Source: Ascaphus truei
Lineage: Eukaryota > Chordata > Amphibia > Anura > Ascaphidae
Direction of reading: 5' to 3'
DNA length: 64,000 nt
NCBI GenBank assembly: GCA_036426205.1
Contig: WSYH01002471.1
Location: 22,128 to 86,127 of the forward strand
Positions within the stretch are counted from its first letter, which is position 1. Each line of letters starts with the position of its first letter. This document shows, one piece after another, positions 56,236 through 64,000 of the stretch. The notes under the pieces are model-generated. The model was not told the DNA's origin, ran no database searches, and worked only from the letters and a program-made list of their open reading frames with translations. Both the position numbers and the translations under genes were made by a program.

Positions 56236-56718
56236 CTACAAAAAGCAGCTAAGTGAAAGTTCCTCATTTAGGCCACCAGGTGTCATAGTTCTTAGTTCAT
56301 AAATAAGCCTTGCTTCCTGTTTAAGCAAGGTCCTGCCCCTGTCACCCCCACGGGGGGGGACTGGAACCTGCAGAATAGGCATACAACAAAGTGTGGCCAA
56401 TGTGTGTCTTTTTTCTTTGAAATGTCTAGCCACAGGTAGACACTTCAGATCTATATCAGCGGCATCACTCAGTAGGGCTTTTCTGATGTTTGAACGGTGC
56501 ATGGCCATACGTTCTTTCAGCATCCTAACAGTCTTCCCGATGTACAGCAATCCACAAGGACACTTAATAAAGTACACCACGAATTTTGACTCACAGTTCA
56601 GTGGTTGTTTGATTTTAATCGGTGCGCCACTATGCGGGTGATTGTAGCTAGGGCCCAGCTGCATATAGTTGCAGTTGGTACAGCCATGACAGCGGTGCGA
56701 ACCAGGTTTTTTGGTTAA
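56236..56718 (-). CDS. PLE GIY-YIG endonuclease part, arm 1
   Basis: In frame with the RT but separated from it by a single TGA (56,721-56,719). The frame first passes a Cys cluster (C-H-G-C-T-N-C) and reaches M-Q-L-G at 56,664. From that Met: V-V-Y-F-I-K-C (29-35) and L-Y-I-G-K-T (40-45), the nuclease core; then V-R-M-L-K-E-R-M, P-R-G-G-D-R-G-R-T-L-L and Q-E-A-R-L-I-Y-E-L with the probable catalytic Glu. In intact PLEs this domain is fused to the RT and nicks the target DNA. It differs from arm 2 at a few residues (K for E in D-L-K-C-L; C-C-M-P for R-G-M-P; S for C near the end). Confidence 0.8.
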   Translation of the reverse strand, partial: LTKKPGSHRCHGCTNCNYMQLGPSYNHPHSGAPIKIKQPLNCESKFVVYFIKCPCGLLYIGKTVRMLKERMAMHRSNIRKALLSDAADIDLKCLPVARHFKEKRHTLATLCCMPILQVPVPPRGGDRGRTLLKQEARLIYELRTMTPGGLNEELSLSCFL

Positions 56719-58506
56719 TCAAGTGGTGGGTGTGGCATATTTGTCTATTGGGTCAGATCCAGTGACCATGTCGCCAATGTTTGGTCCCCGACGAAAGCAG
56801 AATAGAGGTGGCTCTCTGGCATATGCACCAATCCTCTCGTCATTCTCCAGGATGCGCCAATTGCCCCGAATGCAGCGCTTAATGCTGTTAGTAGCAGTAC
56901 TGAATGTACTGACTATATTGAGCCTGTTGCTCACCGGTCTGCCTGACGAAGGTGTCAATAGTTCACCCCTATCAACCTGTCCAACCTTTTGCAAGGCAAA
57001 GTTGATGTCCTTGGCCGAATAGCCCCTCTCCCGGAAGCGTGCGGCCATTTGGGCCAAGGCCCTTTGTGATTCTTCTGGATCAGTGGTGATTCTTTTCACT
57101 CGGAGAAGCTGGGAGTATGGGAGACCCCTCTTAAGTGGTACAGGATGGTGGCTGGCTGCACAAAGAAGGGAGTTCTTGTCTGTACTCTTCCGGTATATTC
57201 TAGTAGCCAGCGTGCCTCCAATTTTGTACACTATGGTGTCTAAAAAAGCGATTTCCTGGTAGCTGTGGTTGAGGGTAAAACGGATTGAGGAGGGGATTTT
57301 GTTTAAATCAGAAACAAATGCCAGCAGCTCATCTTCACTGCCCGTCCACAGAATGAAGATGTCGTCAATATAGCGAAGGTATTTGACGATATGCCGTCCA
57401 TGCGTGGTGTCAGTTAATATGTGCAACCGTTCATACAAATCCATAAACAGATTAGCGTACGACGGTGCCATATTTGAGCCCATGGCAGTACCCGTAAGTT
57501 GCAAGTAGTAGTGTTTCTCAAATTTAAAGAAGTTCTTATGGAGGATGACCTCAATGAGCAACATGAGAAAGTCCACTGGTGGACCCTGTTCGACTCCCTG
57601 TTCTTCCAATTTTGTGCGTACTGCTTCTAGGCCCTCTGCATGGGGAATGTTGGTGTACAGGCTGGACACATCTAGCGTAGCAAGAATACATTCTGCTGTG
57701 TTAACAGAAAGATGACTGAGCTGCTCAATAAAGTCCGTGGTGTCCTTGATGTATGAACCCATTCCAGCCACCAGGGGCTGTAGATAGAAATCCACGAATT
57801 GCGAGAGGGGGTGGCACAGCGACCCACGGGCCGAGATGATGGGTCTGCCCGGTGGTGCGACTATAGATTTGTGTACTTTGGGTAGTGTGTATAATACTGG
57901 CATCACAGGGTGGTCCTGAGTCAGGAATTTGCTGGTTTCTTCTGTGATCAAGGCATTATTCAAGCCCAATCGGATGATGCCATCAATCTCCTTCTTGTAG
58001 GCTATCGTCGGATCCCCCGGGAGGCGTCTATAATGATGTACAACTGCAAGCTGTTGCTCAATCTCCAGCTTGTAGTATTGATAATTTAAAACCACAATCC
58101 CTCCACCCTTGTCTGCTGCTCTCACTATGATTCCCTTGTTCTCCCGTAGCATTTTCAGGGCAGCTCTCTCCTCTCTCGATGTATTAAAAAAGCTGGTCTT
58201 ATGATTCTTCAGAATTTTCCGTGTGTCTTTAGTCACCAAGTTCATAAATGCAGCTATGTTGGGGTTCAGTGAGTGCGGGTCAAAGGTGCTCCTGGTCTTA
58301 AATGGATTTGGGGTAATGTCTCCAGAAGAGTTAATATCAATATTCTTAGAGAAGAAATCCTTTAACTTCAATTGTCTGTGCAGTCTGTACATATCAACCT
58401 CCCAGTCAAAGGAATCCTGCATATGGGTTGGCACGAATGATAAGCCTTTCTGTAGAATGCTAACCTCTGCCGGTGTCAGTGAGTGGTCCGATAGATTGTA
58501 GATCAC
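56719..58506 (-). CDS. PLE family 3 reverse transcriptase, arm 1
   Basis: 595 codons without a stop. Same landmarks as the arm 2 copy (see 60,366-62,156), shifted by one residue, because the codon used as start in arm 2 (ATG) is ACG here (58,509-58,507); translation would need another start. One further visible change is Ser for Leu in T-P-S-S-G-R (56,948). Upstream it overlaps the stop of the ORF1 frame. Confidence 0.9.
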   Translation of the reverse strand: MIYNLSDHSLTPAEVSILQKGLSFVPTHMQDSFDWEVDMYRLHRQLKLKDFFSKNIDINSSGDITPNPFKTRSTFDPHSLNPNIAAFMNLVTKDTRKILKNHKTSFFNTSREERAALKMLRENKGIIVRAADKGGGIVVLNYQYYKLEIEQQLAVVHHYRRLPGDPTIAYKKEIDGIIRLGLNNALITEETSKFLTQDHPVMPVLYTLPKVHKSIVAPPGRPIISARGSLCHPLSQFVDFYLQPLVAGMGSYIKDTTDFIEQLSHLSVNTAECILATLDVSSLYTNIPHAEGLEAVRTKLEEQGVEQGPPVDFLMLLIEVILHKNFFKFEKHYYLQLTGTAMGSNMAPSYANLFMDLYERLHILTDTTHGRHIVKYLRYIDDIFILWTGSEDELLAFVSDLNKIPSSIRFTLNHSYQEIAFLDTIVYKIGGTLATRIYRKSTDKNSLLCAASHHPVPLKRGLPYSQLLRVKRITTDPEESQRALAQMAARFRERGYSAKDINFALQKVGQVDRGELLTPSSGRPVSNRLNIVSTFSTATNSIKRCIRGNWRILENDERIGAYAREPPLFCFRRGPNIGDMVTGSDPIDKYATPTT

Positions 58507-59047
58507 CGTCTCGCTTGCCTGGTGCCCCTTGTCGCTTTTCCTTCGCGCACGGGATACCGCCGATCTCCGGCCACCTCTCCTGGTGGGTCTGTGCGCGTTG
58601 TGCCCTGCGGGAGAGTTCTCGCTCGACCGCCATCGCCCGGACCTAAAAAAGGCTCCATGGAGGCGTTATCCGGGGCAACTGATGCATCAGTATCACTGGT
58701 CGTGTAGCCCATCCTGGCGGCATCACCCCGCCTAGACCGAGGCTGGTATCGTCGCTGTGGACCGCTTCTACCGCTCTTCGTCTCACCCAGCCCCAGGAGC
58801 CATCGGTAGACGTTGCGCTCCTTGTAGTCCGCAGTCACCTGCCGGAGCTTCTCCTTCTTAAACTTGATTAAATTCGCCCTATAGGCATCAATTGTGTTCT
58901 GCATCTTGTCCAGCCAGTTGGTATCCGTGTCCGCTGCCAGGGTGTCCACATGTTTGGTTTCTATTACTGCAATGTCCTTCTTCAATTTGGCAATTTCCTT
59001 GTTTGATTGGTCAATGACCAGAATCATAAGATCGAAAGAGAATTTAT
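58503..59047 (-). pseudogene. PLE family 3 ORF1, C-terminal part, arm 1
   Basis: The frame opens at the inversion junction (about 59,049) with F-S-F-D-L-M-I-L-V-I-D. It corresponds to C-S-F-x-L-x-x-L-L in families 1 and 2. A coiled part follows (I-A-K-L-K-K-D-I-A-V-I-E), then K-E-K-L-R-Q-V-T-A-D-Y, the counterpart of K-F-x-R-D-K-Q-D-Y, and a Gly/Arg-rich tail ending R-Q-A-R-R. The N-terminal half is detached and inverted (59,191-59,433), so no full ORF1 can be made. Confidence 0.7.
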
Positions 59048-59190
59048 GCTTTATGGGTTGTGCACCTACGTACTCTTTTCATTGCTGTACATTCCCTGCG
59101 ATGGCCTAGCGGGGAGTTGTATTTAGGAAACACTTGGCCTCATTTACATATTTTATCTGCATATGGTTGTGACTATTTGTTATATGTGCA

Positions 59191-59433
59191 ATGGAGGAAT
59201 TTGCTGACATCACAGGCATTTTTTCGTCCCTATCGGATGTGGCGGGTTTCAGTGATGCAGAGGTCGCACAGATCCGCTTCACAGAGTCCTTTGATGACGT
59301 AGTAGGACCTGATAAGGCGGCTGATGTTTTCAATGAGCTCATTAAATTAAAGAAACGTGAAGTGGATTTTTATCTACATGGCCTCACCCTGTCACACTAC
59401 CACAAAGCGAGGATGCTGCCAATGGTAGGCTGA
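59191..59433 (+). pseudogene. PLE family 3 ORF1, N-terminal part, arm 1 (inverted)
   Basis: M-E-E-F-A-D-I-T-G to H-K-A-R-M-L-P, ending at the palindrome centre. It matches the start of ORF1 up to the beginning of the R-[IM]-P-R-G-[LF]-R motif, but lies on the strand opposite to the RT of the same arm. A short 5' leader (59,050-59,190) precedes it. Confidence 0.75.
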
Positions 59434-59684
59434 TTTTTCACCCTGAACCCCCTTGGCAGCATCCTCGCTTTGTGGTAATGTGACAGGGTGAGGCCATGTA
59501 GATAAAAATCCACTTCACGTTTCTTTAATTTAATGAGCTCATTGAAAACATCAGCCGCCTTATCAGGTCCTACTACGTCATCAAAGGACTCTGTGAAGCG
59601 GATCTGTGCGACCTCTGCATCACTGAAACCCGCCACATCCGATAGGGACGAAAAAATGCCTGTGATGTCAGCAAATTCCTCCAT
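59397..59684 (-). pseudogene. PLE family 3 ORF1, N-terminal part, arm 2 (inverted)
   Basis: Mirror of 59,191-59,433. It runs through the 30-base spacer, giving R-M-L-P-R-G-F-R-V-K-N-Q-P-T-I-G, and then into the other arm. The spacer thus carries the conserved R-x-P-R-G-x-R motif itself; the last residues after P-T-I-G are read from the opposite arm and are not native. Confidence 0.75.
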
Positions 59685-59835
59685 TGCACATATAACAAAT
59701 AGTCACAACCATATGCAGATAAAATATGTAAATGAGGCCAAGTGTTTCCTAAATACAACTCCCCGCTAGGCCATCGCAGGGAATGTACAGCAATGAAAAG
59801 AGTACGTAGGTGCACAACCCATAAAGCATAAATTC

Positions 59836-60372
59836 TCTTTCGATCTTATGATTCTGGTCATTGACCAATCAAACAAGGAAATTGCCAAATTGAAGAAGGA
59901 CATTGCAGTAATAGAAACCAAACATGTGGACACCCTGGCAGCGGACACGGATACCAACTGGCTGGACAAGATGCAGAACACAATTGATGCCTATAGGGCG
60001 AATTTAATCAAGTTTAAGAAGGAGAAGCTCCGGCAGGTGACTGCGGACTACAAGGAGCGCAACGTCTACCGATGGCTCCTGGGGCTGGGTGAGACGAAGA
60101 GCGGTAGAAGCGGTCCACAGCGACGATACCAGCCTCGGTCTAGGCGGGGTGATGCCGCCAGGATGGGCTACACGACCAGTGATACTGATGCATCAGTTGC
60201 CCCGGATAACGCCTCCATGGAGCCTTTTTTAGGTCCGGGCGATGGCGGTCGAGCGAGAACTCTCCCGCAGGGCACAACGCGCACAGACCCACCAGGAGAG
60301 GTGGCCGGAGATCGGCGGTATCCCGTGCGCGAAGGAAAAGCGACAAGGGGCACCAGGCAAGCGAGATGGTGA
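59836..60372 (+). pseudogene. PLE family 3 ORF1, C-terminal part, arm 2
   Basis: Mirror of the arm 1 piece. Open from the inversion junction near 59,826; first Met at 59,848. It ends at TGA (60,370-60,372), which overlaps the RT start as ATGGTGA, a stop-start arrangement that would allow reinitiation or frameshift coupling. Confidence 0.7.
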
Positions 60373-62156
60373 TCTACAATCTATCGGACCACTCACTGAC
60401 ACCGGCAGAGGTTAGCATTCTACAGAAAGGCTTATCATTCGTGCCAACCCATATGCAGGATTCCTTTGACTGGGAGGTTGATATGTACAGACTGCACAGA
60501 CAATTGAAGTTAAAGGATTTCTTCTCTAAGAATATTGATATTAACTCTTCTGGAGACATTACCCCAAATCCATTTAAGACCAGGAGCACCTTTGACCCGC
60601 ACTCACTGAACCCCAACATAGCTGCATTTATGAACTTGGTGACTAAAGACACACGGAAAATTCTGAAGAATCATAAGACCAGCTTTTTTAATACATCGAG
60701 AGAGGAGAGAGCTGCCCTGAAAATGCTACGGGAGAACAAGGGAATCATAGTGAGAGCAGCAGACAAGGGTGGAGGGATTGTGGTTTTAAATTATCAATAC
60801 TACAAGCTGGAGATTGAGCAACAGCTTGCAGTTGTACATCATTATAGACGCCTCCCGGGGGATCCGACGATAGCCTACAAGAAGGAGATTGATGGCATCA
60901 TCCGATTGGGCTTGAATAATGCCTTGATCACAGAAGAAACCAGCAAATTCCTGACTCAGGACCACCCTGTGATGCCAGTATTATACACACTACCCAAAGT
61001 ACACAAATCTATAGTCGCACCACCGGGCAGACCCATCATCTCGGCCCGTGGGTCGCTGTGCCACCCCCTCTCGCAATTCGTGGATTTCTATCTACAGCCC
61101 CTGGTGGCTGGAATGGGTTCATACATCAAGGACACCACGGACTTTATTGAGCAGCTCAGTCATCTTTCTGTTAACACAGCAGAATGTATTCTTGCTACGC
61201 TAGATGTGTCCAGCCTGTACACCAACATTCCCCATGCAGAGGGCCTAGAAGCAGTACGCACAAAATTGGAAGAACAGGGAGTCGAACAGGGTCCACCAGT
61301 GGACTTTCTCATGTTGCTCATTGAGGTCATCCTCCATAAGAACTTCTTTAAATTTGAGAAACACTACTACTTGCAACTTACGGGTACTGCCATGGGCTCA
61401 AATATGGCACCGTCGTACGCTAATCTGTTTATGGATTTGTATGAACGGTTGCACATATTAACTGACACCACGCATGGACGGCATATCGTCAAATACCTTC
61501 GCTATATTGACGACATCTTCATTCTGTGGACGGGCAGTGAAGATGAGCTGCTGGCATTTGTTTCTGATTTAAACAAAATCCCCTCCTCAATCCGTTTTAC
61601 CCTCAACCACAGCTACCAGGAAATCGCTTTTTTAGACACCATAGTGTACAAAATTGGAGGCACGCTGGCTACTAGAATATACCGGAAGAGTACAGACAAG
61701 AACTCCCTTCTTTGTGCAGCCAGCCACCATCCTGTACCACTTAAGAGGGGTCTCCCATACTCCCAGCTTCTCCGAGTGAAAAGAATCACCACTGATCCAG
61801 AAGAATCACAAAGGGCCTTGGCCCAAATGGCCGCACGCTTCCGGGAGAGGGGCTATTCGGCCAAGGACATCAACTTTGCCTTGCAAAAGGTTGGACAGGT
61901 TGATAGGGGTGAACTATTGACACCTTTGTCAGGCAGACCGGTGAGCAACAGGCTCAATATAGTCAGTACATTCAGTACTGCTACTAACAGCATTAAGCGC
62001 TGCATTCGGGGCAATTGGCGCATCCTGGAGAATGACGAGAGGATTGGTGCATATGCCAGAGAGCCACCTCTATTCTGCTTTCGTCGGGGACCAAACATTG
62101 GCGACATGGTCACTGGATCTGACCCAATAGACAAATATGCCACACCCACCACTTGA
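60366..62156 (+). CDS. PLE family 3 reverse transcriptase, arm 2
   Basis: 596 codons, intact, start ATG at 60,366. N-terminus V-I-Y-N-L-S-D-H-S-L-T-P-A-E-V-S-I-L-Q-K-G-L, shared in pattern with the other PLE families here. Landmarks: ADKGG (132-136), L-P-K-V-H-K (209-214), PPGRPI (219-224), L-D-V-S-S-L-Y-T-N-I (279-288, first catalytic Asp), G-T-A-M-G-S-N-M-A-P-S-Y-A-N-L-F-M (340-356), Y-I-D-D-I-F (380-385, catalytic pair at 382-383), and a thumb with A-S-H-H-P. It ends in TGA (62,154-62,156), after which the frame continues into the endonuclease. PLE RTs are related to telomerase RTs and prime at nicked DNA. Confidence 0.93.
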   Translation: MVIYNLSDHSLTPAEVSILQKGLSFVPTHMQDSFDWEVDMYRLHRQLKLKDFFSKNIDINSSGDITPNPFKTRSTFDPHSLNPNIAAFMNLVTKDTRKILKNHKTSFFNTSREERAALKMLRENKGIIVRAADKGGGIVVLNYQYYKLEIEQQLAVVHHYRRLPGDPTIAYKKEIDGIIRLGLNNALITEETSKFLTQDHPVMPVLYTLPKVHKSIVAPPGRPIISARGSLCHPLSQFVDFYLQPLVAGMGSYIKDTTDFIEQLSHLSVNTAECILATLDVSSLYTNIPHAEGLEAVRTKLEEQGVEQGPPVDFLMLLIEVILHKNFFKFEKHYYLQLTGTAMGSNMAPSYANLFMDLYERLHILTDTTHGRHIVKYLRYIDDIFILWTGSEDELLAFVSDLNKIPSSIRFTLNHSYQEIAFLDTIVYKIGGTLATRIYRKSTDKNSLLCAASHHPVPLKRGLPYSQLLRVKRITTDPEESQRALAQMAARFRERGYSAKDINFALQKVGQVDRGELLTPLSGRPVSNRLNIVSTFSTATNSIKRCIRGNWRILENDERIGAYAREPPLFCFRRGPNIGDMVTGSDPIDKYATPTT

Positions 62157-62639
62157 TTAACCAAAAAACCTGGTTCGCACCGCTGTCATGGCTGTACCAA
62201 CTGCAACTATATGCAGCTGGGCCCTAGCTACAATCACCCGCATAGTGGCGCACCGATTAAAATCAAACAACCACTGAACTGTGAGTCAAAATTCGTGGTG
62301 TACTTTATTAAGTGTCCTTGTGGATTGCTGTACATCGGGAAGACTGTTAGGATGCTGAAAGAACGTATGGCCATGCACCGTTCAAACATCAGAAAAGCCC
62401 TACTGAGTGATGCCGCTGATATAGATCTGGAGTGTCTACCTGTGGCTAGACATTTCAAAGAAAAAAGACACACACTGGCCACACTTCGTGGTATGCCTAT
62501 TCTGCAGGTTCCAGTCCCCCCCCGTGGGGGTGACAGGGGCAGGACCTTGCTTAAACAGGAAGCAAGGCTTATTTATGAACTAAGAACTATGACACCTGGT
62601 GGCCTAAATGAGGAACTTTCACTTTGCTGCTTTTTGTAG
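62157..62639 (+). CDS. PLE GIY-YIG endonuclease part, arm 2
   Basis: Continues the RT frame after one TGA, with the Cys cluster C-H-G-C-T-N-C, then the 142-codon piece from the Met at 62,211 with V-V-Y-F-I-K-C and L-Y-I-G-K-T. The same TGA stands at the mirror position of arm 1, so it predates the palindrome. Either the founder was already mutated or the endonuclease is made by readthrough or as a separate product. Confidence 0.8.
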   Translation, partial: LTKKPGSHRCHGCTNCNYMQLGPSYNHPHSGAPIKIKQPLNCESKFVVYFIKCPCGLLYIGKTVRMLKERMAMHRSNIRKALLSDAADIDLECLPVARHFKEKRHTLATLRGMPILQVPVPPRGGDRGRTLLKQEARLIYELRTMTPGGLNEELSLCCFL

Positions 62640-63293
62640 CTGTCTCCCTGCTTTCATTGAATTTTGCATTATGCCTTTTATATGTTTGTCACTCATACTC
62701 TGTTGCATCACTCCCTCTGCACTTTTGCACTTCCTTTGTCCTTATATATTATGGTGATGCTATGCGCTCCTTGTGCTCTATACCTCCATCTGTCCCCCTG
62801 TGGTTCACCTTAACGCTCTGTGTATTACTATTCTGTTTAGCCCATTATTACTGTCAGTGTGCGGGTAACTGTGCACCGAGGCAGTTTTTCAGACTGCGCA
62901 TGTGCGTTTTGCGCTGCCGGCGTCCCTGGTGGCCAGGGAGAGTTAATGAGGCGTCTGCTCACAGCTGTGATGCGCGGCGCACTCGCCCTGCTGGCGCTCC
63001 GGCAGTCAATATGTTTTGGCCCACTGCACAAGCGCGGCGCGCGACTATCCCCCGCAATGGCAGTAGACCCTGGGACCAGTGTCTAAGGGTGTCTCTCTCC
63101 TAATAGTTTAAGTGCCTACTCTCATGTCATGATGAGTCATTTGGATAATCAGGTAATAGGGGAGGGGGCACGGAGCACAGCTATGTTGCATATTTTGTCT
63201 GATTGCATGTTGGTGATTGGTTCCCTTTGTTTGCATTGCACTATGGGTGAGGGTATATATGTTTGGTCACTTGCACTTGTGGGTTGCACGGCC
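62640..63293 (+). other. PLE family 3, 3' region, arm 2
   Basis: Mirror of 55,582-56,235. T-rich just after the stop (which gives a hydrophobic false frame), then GC-rich. Confidence 0.6.
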
Positions 63294-63324
63294 CTGAGGA
63301 AGGTCTCTCTGTGGGACCGAAACG
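63294..63324 (+). ncRNA. hammerhead-like PLE motif, arm 2
   Basis: CTGAGGA (63,294-63,300), A, stem GGTC/GACC around a ten-base loop, GAAACG (63,319-63,324). Same as arm 1. Confidence 0.6.
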
Positions 63325-63422
63325 TTGGCTTACGTGTATTTCATGTTGTGAATATAGATTTTTGGATTAACCCCGTGCGGTCTGCTGTCTCTTTACTGGT
63401 CTTTGGATTGGTTCGTATCATA

Positions 63423-64000
63423 TATATATATATATATATCAGGTAATAAAGAACCATAGGCACTCCGTCTGAATAGAAAAATTGGGTGCAAATCCTGTAC
63501 AAATAAATAGGCAATACGATACCGCACGTGGACGAATATCAGAGGCAGCACTCCAAATGAATATCAAAAATCCTGTATTATTCAACAAAACATCATATCC
63601 AACGTTTCGGTCCTGAAACGGGACCTTTGTCAAGGTGATGATTAACAGAGTGAACTAAGAACACATATAAATACCCCCAGAAAACCCAAAATCAACAGGT
63701 GCAGCATATAAATTGATTAAAACAAAAATCACATCCATAATGTTAAACCCCTGTGTCCTGTCAGTGTATCAGCCTTCTCTGCAGCTCCTGTTTACTTCCT
63801 GATATATAAAACGCATGTGCTGCACATACACCAGTAAATGGTTAATTAGCAGTGCTGCTAGTCTAAGAAACAAGTCAAATAACACTAAACATCTAAAGAC
63901 TACATATATGAAATGACAATGGTCTCTAGCTATAAGGAGCAAGCAGGACACACCAACTAATGAAATAAATAACTATATCAAATTAATGAATAACATTATG
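63423..64000 (-). mobile_element. PLE-like pseudo-LTR of a further family, cut by the window end
   Basis: After a short TA run (63,420-63,439) the minus strand carries another hammerhead-like motif (63,603-63,634) followed by 'ggatttttgatattcatttgg' type sequence and 'gagtgctgcctctg', similar in layout to the 3' part of family 3 but different in sequence. No coding part within the window. Confidence 0.5.
63603..63634 (-). ncRNA. hammerhead-like PLE motif
   Basis: Minus strand CTTGACAAA, stem GGTCC ... GGACC, then GAAACG. The stem differs from family 3 yet pairs over five bases. Confidence 0.5.

Larger units (their letters stand above)
55453..63422. repeat. 8-kb near-perfect palindrome of two PLEs (family 3)
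   Basis: Arms 55,453-59,422 and 59,453-63,422 (3,970 bp each) around a 30-base spacer. Mirror positions add up to 118,875 everywhere I tested (edges, hammerhead-like motif, endonuclease end, RT start, ORF1 start), so there is no net length difference. I noticed about eight substitutions between arms. Each arm holds one PLE read outward: ORF1 part, RT, GIY-YIG, 3' region. Within each arm the 5' leader and ORF1 N-terminus (59,050-59,433 and mirror) are inverted relative to the rest. Confidence 0.95.

Noticed and set aside
58223..58735. plus-strand frames opposite the RT and ORF1 of arm 1 (and their mirrors in arm 2)
   Set aside because: Shadow frames of the real RT/ORF1 coding strand.
1..64000. 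CRISPR arrays, bacterial operons, tRNA or rRNA genes
   Set aside because: Looked for spaced identical repeats and cloverleaf/box A-B patterns; the repeats present are tandem duplications, minisatellites and transposons in a vertebrate-type sequence.

Overview
The window is vertebrate genomic DNA made almost entirely of transposable elements. I see no intact host gene. The mix points to an amphibian, most likely a frog: several families of endonuclease-bearing Penelope-like elements (PLEs), an L1-clade LINE, Tc1-like transposons with long terminal inverted repeats, Ty3/gypsy debris and many palindromic MITE-like repeats. This is an inference from TE content, not a species identification; a fish or lungfish is less likely but not excluded. 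No bacterial-style operons, CRISPR arrays, rRNA or tRNA genes were seen.

Layout. 1-2.2 kb and 12.3-15.4 kb (opposite strands): two copies of an LTR-element-like repeat with a degenerate coiled-coil ORF. 2.2-9 kb: tandem and dispersed repeats, a decayed PLE (about 5.05-7.96 kb, minus) and a short forkhead-like relic. 10-12 kb: tandem repeats, small MITEs and minisatellites. 16.1-23.6 kb: a well-preserved PLE with the typical Penelope layout (inverted pseudo-LTR, direct pseudo-LTR, ORF1, RT-endonuclease, direct pseudo-LTR). 23.6-33.5 kb: fold-back repeats, a second forkhead-like relic, gypsy integrase remains, LINE remains and two decayed PLE RT fragments. 34.9-37.35 kb: a complete but dead Tc1 transposon carrying a probable solo LTR. 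37.4-44.2 kb: a rearranged PLE cluster with a 1.4 kb palindrome. 44.2-54.6 kb: an intron-containing, dead Tc1/mariner-type transposase gene whose large intron holds a 7.7 kb full-length L1 with a 16 bp target-site duplication. 55.45-63.42 kb: a near-perfect 8 kb palindrome of two head-to-head PLEs with intact RT ORFs. 63.4-64 kb: the edge of another PLE-like repeat.

Common threads. Three full-length PLE families share (a) an ORF1 with a conserved R-[IM]-P-R-G-[LF]-R motif and, in two of them, a K-F-x-R-D-K-Q-D-Y motif, (b) an RT with the YIDD active site and (c) a GIY-YIG endonuclease behind a Cys cluster. A short structured motif (TGAGRAA, a 4-6 bp stem of variable sequence, then GAAACG) recurs about thirteen times across otherwise unrelated repeats. 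The stem changes sequence but keeps its pairing. It resembles the hammerhead-ribozyme motifs known from PLEs, but with non-canonical cores. This covarying motif, the ORF1 domain and the 8 kb palindrome are the observations most worth following up.
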